Below, one piece after another: positions 41,849 to 50,543 of a stretch of DNA of 64,000 bases; positions within the stretch are counted from its first letter, which is position 1; each line of letters begins with the position of its first letter. Location of the stretch: the NCBI GenBank assembly GCA_035308965.1, contig DATGFN010000015.1:124001-188000 (forward strand), read 5' to 3'. This DNA is from DASYXZ01 sp035308965. GTDB taxonomy: Bacteria; Acidobacteriota; Terriglobia; UBA7540. Under the pieces are notes generated by a model that made no database searches, was not told the DNA's origin, and saw only the letters and a list, made by a program, of their open reading frames with translations. A program made the position numbers and the translations under genes.

Positions 41849-42602
41849 GTTCAGCCCGCATCCTGGTCCATTTTCTTACGGTTTCCTTAAGCATGTCACC
41901 AAGGACATGCTCTGACTCGAATTCATCTAACTCCGCTGGAAGCATGAAGTCTTTAAAGTCTGCCGTGAAAGCATCAAAGTATTCTTCTACCTTCTTAATG
42001 TAGTGTTGCCTGAATCGAACCCTTCTGCCGTCGATTTGAATCCCAATAACTTCGGTGTCCCCTCCACAGTTTTGATCAAACTTTTTGGCTTGATGTATTC
42101 CGTACATGGCAAAGCACTCAGCTTCGATATGTGAGATCATCGGTGAGAAAATACCAGTGGCAAAGGCATTCGCCACTGGCGACCCTATCCCAATAAACTC
42201 GTAGGAGTGGACTTGGAGCGTAGTTCCTCGGGTGGTTTTTAGAAGCCGCATCTTCTTTTCTTTGGGTTCGCAAGCGGCAATTAAGAGGTCGTATTCAGGT
42301 TTGTCTTCCGCTTTACCGGGATGCTTGAACACATGCTTCCTATGGAATTTAAGGTTCTCGTCCTCGACAACTCTGGCAAGGTCGTCCAATGACGCAGCCC
42401 CCGGCAGGGAGCTATCAATCTTTTGGGCGATTGTTTTGATGAAGTCGCTGTCCCCTGCGCCGGCAATACTAACGGTTATCGAATCTCGATGATCCAGGTC
42501 GAAGAGTTTAGTTTTGTAGATTGGAATCCCGCCTGTAATGTGCAGGGTGTCGGCTGCCAGAACGACACTCTCTTCCTGAAGGACGCCAGCGGCGATGGTC
42601 AT
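41814..42602 (-). CDS. proteasome-beta/HslV-like Ntn hydrolase on the mobile element
   Basis: Counting Thr of M-TIAAGVLQEESVVLAADTLH as residue 1, the alignment to proteasome beta subunits gives Thr1, Asp17 (AAD) and a Lys at 31 in place of Lys33 (KTKLFDL). It also gives the Gly47 loop (SIAGAGDSD), the GSGS-like GIGSPVANAF and the D-x-x-C/S-G-G segment (FDQNCGGDTEV). These are the catalytic landmarks of the family. The ATG at 42602 puts Thr directly after Met, so Met removal would expose the nucleophile; AAAGG lies five bases upstream. The frame is open to 42707, which would add a 35-residue propeptide-like tail. A C-terminal 75-residue helical extension is extra. No ATPase partner is in the window. 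Confidence 0.72.
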   Translation of the reverse strand: MTIAAGVLQEESVVLAADTLHITGGIPIYKTKLFDLDHRDSITVSIAGAGDSDFIKTIAQKIDSSLPGAASLDDLARVVEDENLKFHRKHVFKHPGKAEDKPEYDLLIAACEPKEKKMRLLKTTRGTTLQVHSYEFIGIGSPVANAFATGIFSPMISHIEAECFAMYGIHQAKKFDQNCGGDTEVIGIQIDGRRVRFRQHYIKKVEEYFDAFTADFKDFMLPAELDEFESEHVLGDMLKETVRKWTRMRAELRKLHDDHYLY

Positions 42603-42754
42603 TTTCGCCTTTCCCTGCCTCTTGGGTGATGGACGGGGAGGATACTTCGGCCATCCGTGGAAGTCAAAGGTTCGTCGTCGAATTGGAATCGTCTGGATCG
42701 TCGCCATAAGGGTGTTATTCTCGGTCAGGGTTGGCTAAAATTCCTATTTTGAGT

Positions 42755-42773
42755 TTCAAGCTATAAGACCCCA
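42755..42773 (-). repeat. right terminal inverted repeat of the mobile element
   Basis: TTCAAGCTATAAGACCCCA is the exact reverse complement of 38534-38552. ACCGAAAATTC follows two bases later, matching the direct repeat at the left edge. Confidence 0.9.
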
Positions 42774-42793
42774 CGACCGAAAATTCCTCTAAC

Positions 42794-42822
42794 TTGTGGA
42801 TGTATACAACTTGGGATACGAT
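42794..42822 (+). promoter_or_regulatory. putative promoter upstream of proline dehydrogenase
   Basis: TTGTGG at 42794-42799 and TACGAT at 42817-42822 are separated by 17 bases. They lie about 90 bases before the proline dehydrogenase start, immediately outside the right end of the mobile element. Confidence 0.35.
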
Positions 42823-42913
42823 GGCGCTTTAGCCTACTCAAGCATCGGCATGCGCCATTTGATCACTGCCCTTGGCAGATTATTTCGTCCTCTGAAAGGA
42901 GCCATGGAATCCA

Positions 42914-43843
42914 GTGGGATTAATGCGCAGTTTTTTCCTGGCCTGCTCACAAAGTAAATCATTGCGCGAGCGCGCAACACGCTACGGCTTTGTGCGCCGC
43001 GCCGTTTCACGATTCATGCCCGGTGAATCCGTTTCCGATGCCCTGGCAGCCGCAGTTACACTTCGCGACCAGTCGATCGGGACGGTTTTTACCCTTCTCG
43101 GTGAAAACATTTCCGATTCGGCAGAGGCTGGCCGCGTTACTGACCACTATGTGGACGTATTGCGGCGCATCCGCGAAATGGGGTTGGGAACAGAAGTTTC
43201 CGTCAAGCTTACACAATTGGGCCTGGACCTGGGTCCTGATCTCTGCTATGCCAACGTCAAAAAGATCATTGAAGCCGCGGGTTCGGAAAGCGTTGTCTGG
43301 CTCGACATGGAAGCCAGCAACTATGTTGACGCCACGCTTGAATTGTATCGCCGCGCCCGCCATGACTTTCCGAATGTCGGAGTCTGCCTTCAGGCTTACC
43401 TCTATCGGACCGCGGATGACGTAGCCGGCCTGATACCCCTCGGGCCTGCCATCCGCCTGGTGAAAGGCGCGTATAAAGAGCCCCCCAAGATCGCCTTCCC
43501 TCACAAGAAAGACGTCGACGAGAACTACTTCGCCATTGCGAAACAGATGCTCTCGGAGGATGCGCGTTCGCGCGGAATGCGCGCCGCGTTTGCCACTCAC
43601 GATTGTAAACTGATCCGGAGGATCGTCGAGTACGCAGAGGCATTGAAGCTTGGCAAAGACGGATTTGAATTCCAAATGCTTTACGGGATTCAGCGGGAAG
43701 AACAGAACAGGCTGGCCCGCGAAGGGTGGAAATCCATAGTACTGGTTTCTTACGGGAGCTATTGGTTTCCATGGTATATGAGGCGGCTGGCGGAACGTCC
43801 GGCTAACATCTGGTTTGTGGTGCGCAACCTCTTCGCCACATAG
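42914..43843 (+). CDS. proline dehydrogenase (monofunctional)
   Basis: This FAD-dependent TIM-barrel enzyme oxidises proline to pyrroline-5-carboxylate and passes electrons to the quinone pool. Family motifs are in order: WLDMEASNYVDATLELY, GVCLQAYLYRT, IRLVKGAYKEP, FATHDCKLI, FEFQMLYGIQRE and YGSYWFPWYMRRLAERPAN. The 309-residue length fits the monofunctional PRODH type. The start is taken as GTG at 42914, 12 bases after AAAGGAG; ATG 42923 is an alternative. No pyrroline-5-carboxylate dehydrogenase gene is adjacent. Confidence 0.93.
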   Translation: MGLMRSFFLACSQSKSLRERATRYGFVRRAVSRFMPGESVSDALAAAVTLRDQSIGTVFTLLGENISDSAEAGRVTDHYVDVLRRIREMGLGTEVSVKLTQLGLDLGPDLCYANVKKIIEAAGSESVVWLDMEASNYVDATLELYRRARHDFPNVGVCLQAYLYRTADDVAGLIPLGPAIRLVKGAYKEPPKIAFPHKKDVDENYFAIAKQMLSEDARSRGMRAAFATHDCKLIRRIVEYAEALKLGKDGFEFQMLYGIQREEQNRLAREGWKSIVLVSYGSYWFPWYMRRLAERPANIWFVVRNLFAT

Positions 43844-43933
43844 ATTCGTCGGCAGAGGGCAGAGAATGTTCATGCACCTGCGGGGCTACTTCATCCAGCA
43901 GTCCAAATAATCGTTCTTGAGGAGGCATCATCC

Positions 43934-45880
43934 ATGCGCTCATCGCGTCGCGTGACTCGAAGGCAGTTTGTGACCAGCGCCGGTGCGGTGACGGGAGCGC
44001 TGTTCATGCACGCCCCCGGGGCAGCAGGCCAGGATCCTGTCGTTGACGCGTTTCCAGTTAAGGGGAAAACCGAAAGCCGGGAGCGAATCTCCTGGCAAGT
44101 GGAGCCGTTTTCCTTAAAACAGGTGCGCTTGCTGGATAGTCCTTTTAAGGACGCCATGGAGATAAACAATAAGTGGCTGGTTTCGCTTCCCTCCGAGCGG
44201 CTTCTCCATTCCTTTCGCATCACAGCAGGATTGTCTTCATCAGCGGAGCCGCTGGGCGGTTGGGAAAAGCCCGATTGCGAGCTGAGAGGTCATTTTGCCG
44301 GCGGCCATTTTCTTTCCGGCTGTGCGCTGGCACATGCGGCTACGGGCGACGAGGAAATCAAATCCAAGGCCAACAACCTGGTGGCCGAATTGGCGAAGTG
44401 CCAGGAGTCGTTGAAAAGCGGGTACCTGAGCGCGTTTCCCGAAGAGGAATTCGACCGTCTGCGCGAACAGAGGCGGGTTTGGGCGCCCTATTACACCTAT
44501 CACAAGATTTTCGCCGGACTGCTCGACATGTACGTCTACTGCGGCAATCAGCAGGCTCTGGACATGGCGGAAAAAATGGCAGGCTGGGTGGACCATTGGT
44601 TGGAGAGTATCAGCGACGAACACTTGCAGCGAATCCTGCAAACCGAATACGGCGGCATGATGGAGGGCCTTTGCAACCTGGCTGCCGTGACGGGCAAGCG
44701 GCAGTATCTGCATCTGGCCGGCCGGTTCGAAAAGAAAATGTTTTTTGATCCCCTCGCCGCTCATCGCGATGAGCTGAAGGGCATCCATGCGAATACCCAC
44801 ATTCCCCAGGTCATCGGCGCGGCCCGGCTCTACGAGCTCACCGGCAACACACGCTACCGTGACATTGCTTCATATTTCTGGAATGAAGTGACCAGTGAGC
44901 GCGCTTACTGTACCGGCGGCACGAGCAACGGGGAATCATGGAACACGGATCCCGGCAAACTGGCGGATCAACTGGGAAAGCACACCGAGGAATGTTGCTG
45001 CGCCTACAATATGCTGAAACTTACTCGCCACATCTTCGGCTGGAGCGCGGACGCACGCGCCATGGATTATTACTAGCGAACGCTTTACAACCATCGCCTG
45101 GGCACACAGGACGCGACAGGACTCAAGAGTTACTACTTGCCCCTCGGCTCGGGCTTCTGGAAATACTATAACTCGCCGCTGGATTCGTTCTGGTGCTGCA
45201 CGGGCACGGGCGTGGAGGAATTCGCCAAATTCGCGGACTCTATTTATTTTCACGATGACGGCGGGATTTTCGTAAACCTCTTCATTCCCTCCGAGCTTAA
45301 TTGGGCGGAAAAGGGCGTCCACCTGCGCCAGGAAACCAAATTCCCCGAACATGAAGGAACGAGTCTGACCATACACAGTGACCGCCCCGTGGAGATGACA
45401 CTCAACATCAGGGTGCCTTACTGGGCCACGCGCGGCGGCGCGGTTAAACTGAATGGCGCTGCGCTGCCGGCTTTTTCCAGTCCATCGAGCTATCTTTCTA
45501 TCTATCGAACCTGGAAGGATGGCGACAAAGTTGAAGTGAGCCTGCCCATGAGCCTTCACATTCACCCCATGCCGGACGATCCCACCCTCCAGGCCATGAT
45601 GTATGGCCCTTTGGTGCTGGCCGCGCGTTTGGGTGACAAAGGCTTGACCGATGCGTTGACCTATCCGAAGTATGACACCGCTCCGGCCGGCGAGCAGATT
45701 CCGGTGTCAGCCGTCATCAACCCATCAAAAGTTGCCACCGGCTGGGCGGAACCGGTGGCCGGCACACCTCTCAATTTCCGTACCACCGGACAGGATGAGG
45801 CCATGAACTTCATCCCGCTATACAAGGTGTCAGGAGAGCGCTATGCCGTCTATTTGAAGGTAGGCGCCAAGGCGCTTTAA
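43934..45880 (+). pseudogene. Tat-exported GH127-like glycoside hydrolase split by one in-frame stop
   Basis: The frame runs from ATG 43934 to TAA at 45880 with a single TAG at 45074-45076, in the context DYY-stop-RTLYNHRLGTQD, where relatives would have Glu (one G-to-T change). Both parts are homologous and in the same frame. The N-terminal part has a twin-arginine signal (RRVTRRQFVTSAGAVTGALF), FAGGHFLSGCALAHA, YYTYHKIFAGLLDMY and HTEECCCAYNMLK. The C-terminal part has DSFWCCTGTGVEEFAKFADSIYF. The stop separates the Glu/Cys zinc motif from the catalytic Cys-Cys motif, so the truncated 380-residue product should be inactive. A sequencing error or readthrough cannot be excluded. Confidence 0.85.
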
Positions 45881-46037
45881 AAAATTTCTTCATTTTAGAC
45901 CGCGTCAATTCCTGTGGAGGGAGACCAGCTGAGGCCGCTTTCCAAAGTGATCTTTATGGTGCGGTCAGGGCGCGCACTACAATTAAAGGTTAAGAAGTCT
46001 ATGACAGCACTAAGTAAATGCGACGGCCCCAATCCAA

Positions 46038-48311
46038 TTATGGGAAGTTGATGTCGAGAGCATAAACGTCCGAGTGGCTTAGAATCAGCGACGCCAGAGG
46101 GGAGCCATCCGGCGCCACGCCGGTCAAAACGTAGTTTCGGACATCCTCCCGCAAAATCTGTTCAAATGTCGCAATTCGTTCAACCTTCAGGTCGCTGAGC
46201 CGCACTCGAAAGATGGGCTGGCTGACGCCTTCCGAGACGTCCTGTGAATACGCGTACTTGCTGTCCCGCGACCAGAAAACCGGAGCGCGGAGCACTGTGC
46301 CGCGGGCGAACTCAGACCATTGCCGCGAATGAGAGTCAAAGACCATGAGGCTCCTGTCATCCCGGGTTTGGGCAACCAGGTAACGTCCGTCCGGCGACCA
46401 CGCCGAGGCCTTAAGCGCCTCTGCCCCAGGGAAAACGGAAAGCCGCCTGGTGTTTAGATCAAGCTGGTAGGTGCCGAAGTTTTTTTCCTCAACCATGCTC
46501 GCTGATGCCGGCACCGGCGCGCTGAAAAACAAAGAGTCTCCGCGGGGAGACCAGTCGGGGTAGAGGCTATCTAAGGCGGTCACAGGTTCGGGCGAGCCGC
46601 CTTCGGATGAGACCAGGAAGATCCTTCGCTGATTTCCCGGAACAGTTCCGACAAAGGCAATCTGCTTTCCATCGGGAGACCAGCGGGGAGCATCTGCAAC
46701 CATAGGAGGAAAAGTGAGCTGCTGCCGCTCGCTGCCGTCCGCCTTACTCCGCCAGAGGATAGCCTCCTGGGTTGTGGTGACAATGTAAGCTACCCTTTGA
46801 CCATCTTTGGAAAAGCTGACGTCGAGCGCCCTGACCCCGGGAAGGTAGGGAATAAACTGCTTTAACCGCGCGTCAAAGCGCGCCAATTCGCGAACCTCTT
46901 TGTCACCCGTGTAGAAGATCCTGGTTTTGGTGGCTAATAAACTTAAAAGGCTGGTGTCTGTTGGGGTGAGCCGAACCGGAGCTTGCGGCGACCGCAAAAA
47001 GAAATTATGTTTTTCAGAAATTGACCAGATACTAGCCACGCCGGCACGGGTGGAGCGAAACAGGAAGTATTTCCCGTCCGGCGTCCAATCGCCGCCTGAT
47101 TCTCCGTCGGCGTAATGGGTTGGAGCCTCTCCCCAGCCGGGAAGGAGACGATGAAGATCGCTGCCCGCCGCGGAGACTTCCCAAAGCGATAAGGTTGGCA
47201 TTGCGGAGCCCCATGCGGTAAAGCGTACAGTCTGTCCGTCAGGCGACCAACGCGGAAGCCATCCAGTGCCGGCATCGCTTACCAGCTTTCGGGAATCTGA
47301 GCCGTCAGGTTTAACCTCGTAAAGGTCAGAACCGGAGAAGTACACAATTTTCTGCCCGTCGGGGGACCAAGCCGGGTCGCGACCGATTACACCCCCCAAG
47401 CGGCGCGGCGACCCACCTGTCGTGCGCAGCGTCCAGAGGCTCTGCTCCCCTTCTCCGCCGGCAAAGCTGCCCACCAAAAGCTCAGAATGGTCGGGGGAAA
47501 TGCCATAGAGAGCCGTATTGGGAAACGGCGTAGGCACTGGGACGGGCTCGCCTCCGTCGACAGGGATCGTGGCAAGCGTGTAACGGCCCCCTCTGTTTTC
47601 AGAAAAGTAAAGCCGCGTCCCGTCCGTCACTAATCGAGAGGTCGCAGACACCCGGCCGAAGTGGGTAATCTGCGTGATCTTGAGAACGGTAGGTTGCGGT
47701 AACGGAGAAAACCAAACCCAGCCCGCCAGCACCGCAAGAACTACAGGCGCCAGAAATATGGCCCGTCGCCACGGCTCCGTACCAGTGCCAACTTGGAGAT
47801 CTCGAGCCGAAGACGGGACAGGGCCAGGTTGCGGGTTAATGGCCGGAATGAAAACCGAGGATCGCGTGTCACTGGGGGACGCAACTGAAATGGGAGCTGA
47901 TGATGACTCCTCGATGACCACATGCGTCCGTTCGCTTATTCTCTGAACGAGGATATTACCGGCTTGCTTTTGCGGTAATGAATCTTGGGGAGATTCTACT
48001 TGCACCCTCGCGGCCAACTGATATCCGCGGCCCGGAACTGTCACGATGTAGTTTGATCTGTCCCCCATCGCCTTGCGTAGCCAGGAGATGTGCTGGGCCA
48101 GGTTGCCTTCCTCCACAAAGGTATCCGGCCAAACCGCCTTGAGTAATTCATCCTTGGTCACCACCCGGCCTGGATTGATGACGAGATAAGTGAGAACCTC
48201 AAAAGCCTTGGGCGAGACCAAAATGGGCTTGCCGCTCCGCAGAAAAGCACGCGCTGAAGGCCTCAACTCGAACTCGTCAAATCGATATAATCCCTCGAAG
48301 GACAGTGACAT
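46038..48311 (-). CDS. CadC-like winged-helix regulator with TolB/PD40 propeller
   Basis: Residues about 8-105 are an OmpR/CadC-type winged helix (LVSPKAFEVLTYLVINPGRVVTKDELLKAVWPDTFVEEGNLAQHI, IVTVPGRGYQLA). A Pro/Ser linker leads to one membrane helix near residues 185-205 (IFLAPVVLAVLAGWVWF). The remaining 550 residues are a periplasmic beta propeller with many PD40 repeats (DPAWSPDGQKIVYFSG, LPRWSPDGQTVRFTAWG, APRWSPDGKQIAFVGT). This one-component membrane sensor type is strongly expanded in Acidobacteriota. The signal and target are unknown. It is transcribed leftward, convergent with the GH127 pseudogene. Confidence 0.9.
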   Translation of the reverse strand: MSLSFEGLYRFDEFELRPSARAFLRSGKPILVSPKAFEVLTYLVINPGRVVTKDELLKAVWPDTFVEEGNLAQHISWLRKAMGDRSNYIVTVPGRGYQLAARVQVESPQDSLPQKQAGNILVQRISERTHVVIEESSSAPISVASPSDTRSSVFIPAINPQPGPVPSSARDLQVGTGTEPWRRAIFLAPVVLAVLAGWVWFSPLPQPTVLKITQITHFGRVSATSRLVTDGTRLYFSENRGGRYTLATIPVDGGEPVPVPTPFPNTALYGISPDHSELLVGSFAGGEGEQSLWTLRTTGGSPRRLGGVIGRDPAWSPDGQKIVYFSGSDLYEVKPDGSDSRKLVSDAGTGWLPRWSPDGQTVRFTAWGSAMPTLSLWEVSAAGSDLHRLLPGWGEAPTHYADGESGGDWTPDGKYFLFRSTRAGVASIWSISEKHNFFLRSPQAPVRLTPTDTSLLSLLATKTRIFYTGDKEVRELARFDARLKQFIPYLPGVRALDVSFSKDGQRVAYIVTTTQEAILWRSKADGSERQQLTFPPMVADAPRWSPDGKQIAFVGTVPGNQRRIFLVSSEGGSPEPVTALDSLYPDWSPRGDSLFFSAPVPASASMVEEKNFGTYQLDLNTRRLSVFPGAEALKASAWSPDGRYLVAQTRDDRSLMVFDSHSRQWSEFARGTVLRAPVFWSRDSKYAYSQDVSEGVSQPIFRVRLSDLKVERIATFEQILREDVRNYVLTGVAPDGSPLASLILSHSDVYALDINFP

Positions 48312-48390
48312 AACACTCGTTAATATTTATTCATAAGAATTAAGCGCACATTCAAGACAACGAATCTCGCGGTGTGCTCTATTGTCGCCC

Positions 48391-48681
48391 ATGCCGGTAG
48401 TGGAGCAGGTGATCGGGATGTTGAAGGGCCTGTTCATTAAATCGCGTGCCCAAATTATACCAGCAACGGAAGAGGTCGGCGAAGAAACTGTGGGGCAATC
48501 TGTTGTGCATCGGCGCGTCGAGATCACAGTGCAACGGGAAACAATTTCGATCCTGGTGCCGGGCCCGCCCGCAAGTGAGGCAAAGCGTATGGGCCGTGGA
48601 GAAAGAGGGTCAGGGGTGAATTGCAAGGACGAGGAACCGCAATCTGTGCAACTACCGAGTGGCAAGGCGCCCGGTTCTTAG
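48391..48681 (+). CDS. small hypothetical protein, doubtful
   Basis: The frame MPVVEQVIGMLKGLFIKSRA...HRRVEITVQRETISILVPGP would give 96 residues. The RRVEITVQRETISIL strand recalls short acidobacterial proteins with an R-R-V-E-I-T-x-E motif. The C-terminal part is low in recognisable structure, and there is no clear ribosome-binding site. The region 48312-48815 otherwise holds no gene that I can support. The opposite-strand frame looks like a shadow. Confidence 0.35.
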   Translation: MPVVEQVIGMLKGLFIKSRAQIIPATEEVGEETVGQSVVHRRVEITVQRETISILVPGPPASEAKRMGRGERGSGVNCKDEEPQSVQLPSGKAPGS

Positions 48682-48815
48682 CGGTCTGCATCACGAATAC
48701 CGACTGGAGAATGAGACAGCACGAAAAGTGGGTGGAGGTTTAGAAGGGTGAGATTTATTACGAAGGATAAGGAAAACTCAAAACGGCGACACGGCACCAC
48801 CCAGGAGAAAGGCCT

Positions 48816-50408
48816 ATGAATCAATTCACTTGGAAAACAGTGATCGTTCTTCACGGCAAATCTGCCGCCGCAATGGTTTGCGTTCTGCTTGCATTTACTC
48901 TTGCGAGCTGCCAGCGCAATCAGTCTGGCTCCGGTCCGGGGAGTTCGCCTGGCAAGTCTGCGCAGATCGATGCCGGCGAGGGCGTGTCAGTGGGCGGCGG
49001 CAATAGCTTTGCCCACGTGACTTATAAACCCGAAGTAAAAATCCTGGAAGCTGCGCAAGTCGATTCGTCATTACAGGGCATCAGCAGCGACGGGCACGCC
49101 TTCGTATTTAAAAATGCCGATGCGCAGATTCGCGCGTTGAAGGGCGGCGATTTGTTCTTCATCAAGAACGAATTGGTGCGCAAGGTGCTCGCGGTTCAGA
49201 CTGACGGCGACCAGACGGTTCTTTTCACCGATGCGGCAACCATCACCGACGTGGTCCAGGACGGCGATATCCAGATTGATGCCCCCCTCAGCTTTCATGG
49301 CGCCGGGCAAACTTCCGAATTTCTGCCTCATGCCCCAAGCTTGATGGACATCTTTGAGGAGCCTGCCTTTGCCCAGTCAGGCGCCGACATCGCCAGGAGC
49401 CAGGGGACACAGGACGCCGCACAGAAGGCCGCGGGCAATATCGTCGGCTCGGTTTTTTCCGGATGGACAGTTACGAAGTACACGTTCATTCCGGGGGCCA
49501 ACGAACTTGATTTCAGCCTGGTGATGACCAAGAGCAAAGAAGGCTTTGTGGCCAAGGTGGCCATGACCGGCTTTGTTACCAACTTCGACTTTGTCTCCAC
49601 TCTCGGCGTGCACAATGGCTCGGGCAGCAAGATGTTCGCGGGTGTAAAGAAGATGACGGGAAAACTTCAATTCGATTGGGAAATTGGCAAGGGTTCGCCC
49701 GGCGTGTGGGCGGTTGAAGATCGCATCAAGCTTCCTGGAGGGATTAATATCGCGCTCGGTCCGCTCCTGGGAGGGATGCCGCTTACCCTGGATGTAAGTT
49801 CGGCCTTGCTCATCCATCCCGCTCTCACGGGCGGCAATGAATATAGCAAGGGTGGATTCACCGTCAACTGGACGGGTGGCGGAAATTTCCAGTCTCAGCG
49901 CGGCGGGGCTGTCGGCGGCGATAGCACAATCCAACTGCAATTTGGGGTCACCGAAGACACCAACATCTCTCCCATTGCGCCCAACGGGATGGTGATTTCC
50001 TATTGCGCCCCGCGCATCGAATTGCGCATGTCCGCTTTCGGAAAATATGCCAAAGACTTGTCGGAATTCGCCAGCGGCATCGATAAAATCGCGTCGGCAG
50101 CGGCGGCCCTGCTTCCTTCGAGCTTGACCCAGGCCATGAGCCAGTCACCCTTGGGCAAAGTTACCGCCTCCACCATTCTCGCTTCCAATGCAGATGTATT
50201 CGTACAGTTTGTCACCACCGAAGGAGTAACTCACTCGGCGAATCAGACGCCCTTCCCCTGTTCCAAGCAGGAAATCAAACTCCTCGCCCAGGGGGGCGGG
50301 GATGCCGATCTCATGGGTCTCACCAAAGGCGCGTCCACAACCAAGGACCTGTTCACCAAGACATTCACGCGGTGGGATCCCGCATCTGATTTCTGCAAGA
50401 AGATCTGA
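48816..50408 (+). CDS. hypothetical lipoprotein of the envelope gene set
   Basis: The 530-residue protein has a lipoprotein signal (AAAMVCVLLAFTLASCQ, lipobox LASC) and a Gly/Ser-rich linker. A beta-rich domain follows (EVKILEAAQVDSSLQGISSDGHAFVFKN, DLFFIKNELVRKVLAV), then a long second region with repeated beta patterns (YTFIPGANELDFSLVMTK, LDVSSALLIHPALTGG). I do not recognise the family. It begins a rightward run of envelope genes. AGGAGAAAGG lies before the ATG. Confidence 0.75.
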   Translation: MNQFTWKTVIVLHGKSAAAMVCVLLAFTLASCQRNQSGSGPGSSPGKSAQIDAGEGVSVGGGNSFAHVTYKPEVKILEAAQVDSSLQGISSDGHAFVFKNADAQIRALKGGDLFFIKNELVRKVLAVQTDGDQTVLFTDAATITDVVQDGDIQIDAPLSFHGAGQTSEFLPHAPSLMDIFEEPAFAQSGADIARSQGTQDAAQKAAGNIVGSVFSGWTVTKYTFIPGANELDFSLVMTKSKEGFVAKVAMTGFVTNFDFVSTLGVHNGSGSKMFAGVKKMTGKLQFDWEIGKGSPGVWAVEDRIKLPGGINIALGPLLGGMPLTLDVSSALLIHPALTGGNEYSKGGFTVNWTGGGNFQSQRGGAVGGDSTIQLQFGVTEDTNISPIAPNGMVISYCAPRIELRMSAFGKYAKDLSEFASGIDKIASAAAALLPSSLTQAMSQSPLGKVTASTILASNADVFVQFVTTEGVTHSANQTPFPCSKQEIKLLAQGGGDADLMGLTKGASTTKDLFTKTFTRWDPASDFCKKI

Positions 50409-50543
50409 GGACCGCCTCGCGGTTCAAATGACGATGAGTAGGACCGCAACCACTACCGGCCCGCTGGGCGCTACCAGTTTCCGTGGGGGCGGGTTTCAAT
50501 TGCAGCTTCCTTGGGGTGAAAATCTGAAGAGGTGAAATGTCCG

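Larger units (their letters stand above)
38518..42786. mobile_element. 4.2-kb mobile element with IS1-like transposase and passenger genes
   Basis: The segment is bounded by perfect 19-base inverted repeats (TGGGGTCTTATAGCTTGAA at 38534-38552 and its reverse complement at 42755-42773). Just outside both, the 11-base direct repeat ACCGAAAATTC occurs at 38518-38528 and 42776-42786, as expected for target duplication. A few bases between direct and inverted repeats differ (GGTAA left, CG right), so the exact ends are uncertain. Inside are a transposase and about eight small genes on both strands, visibly less GC-rich than the flanks. The passengers, including a proteasome-like hydrolase, are not needed for transposition. 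Confidence 0.82.

Noticed and set aside
42904..42957. 17-codon frame starting at ATG 42904, close behind AAAGGAG
   Set aside because: The ATG is too close to the ribosome-binding sequence and the peptide has no feature. The same site serves the GTG start of proline dehydrogenase.
48327..48665. 112-codon minus-strand frame
   Set aside because: Cys/Thr/Arg-rich composition, no ribosome-binding site and no motif; it looks like a shadow.
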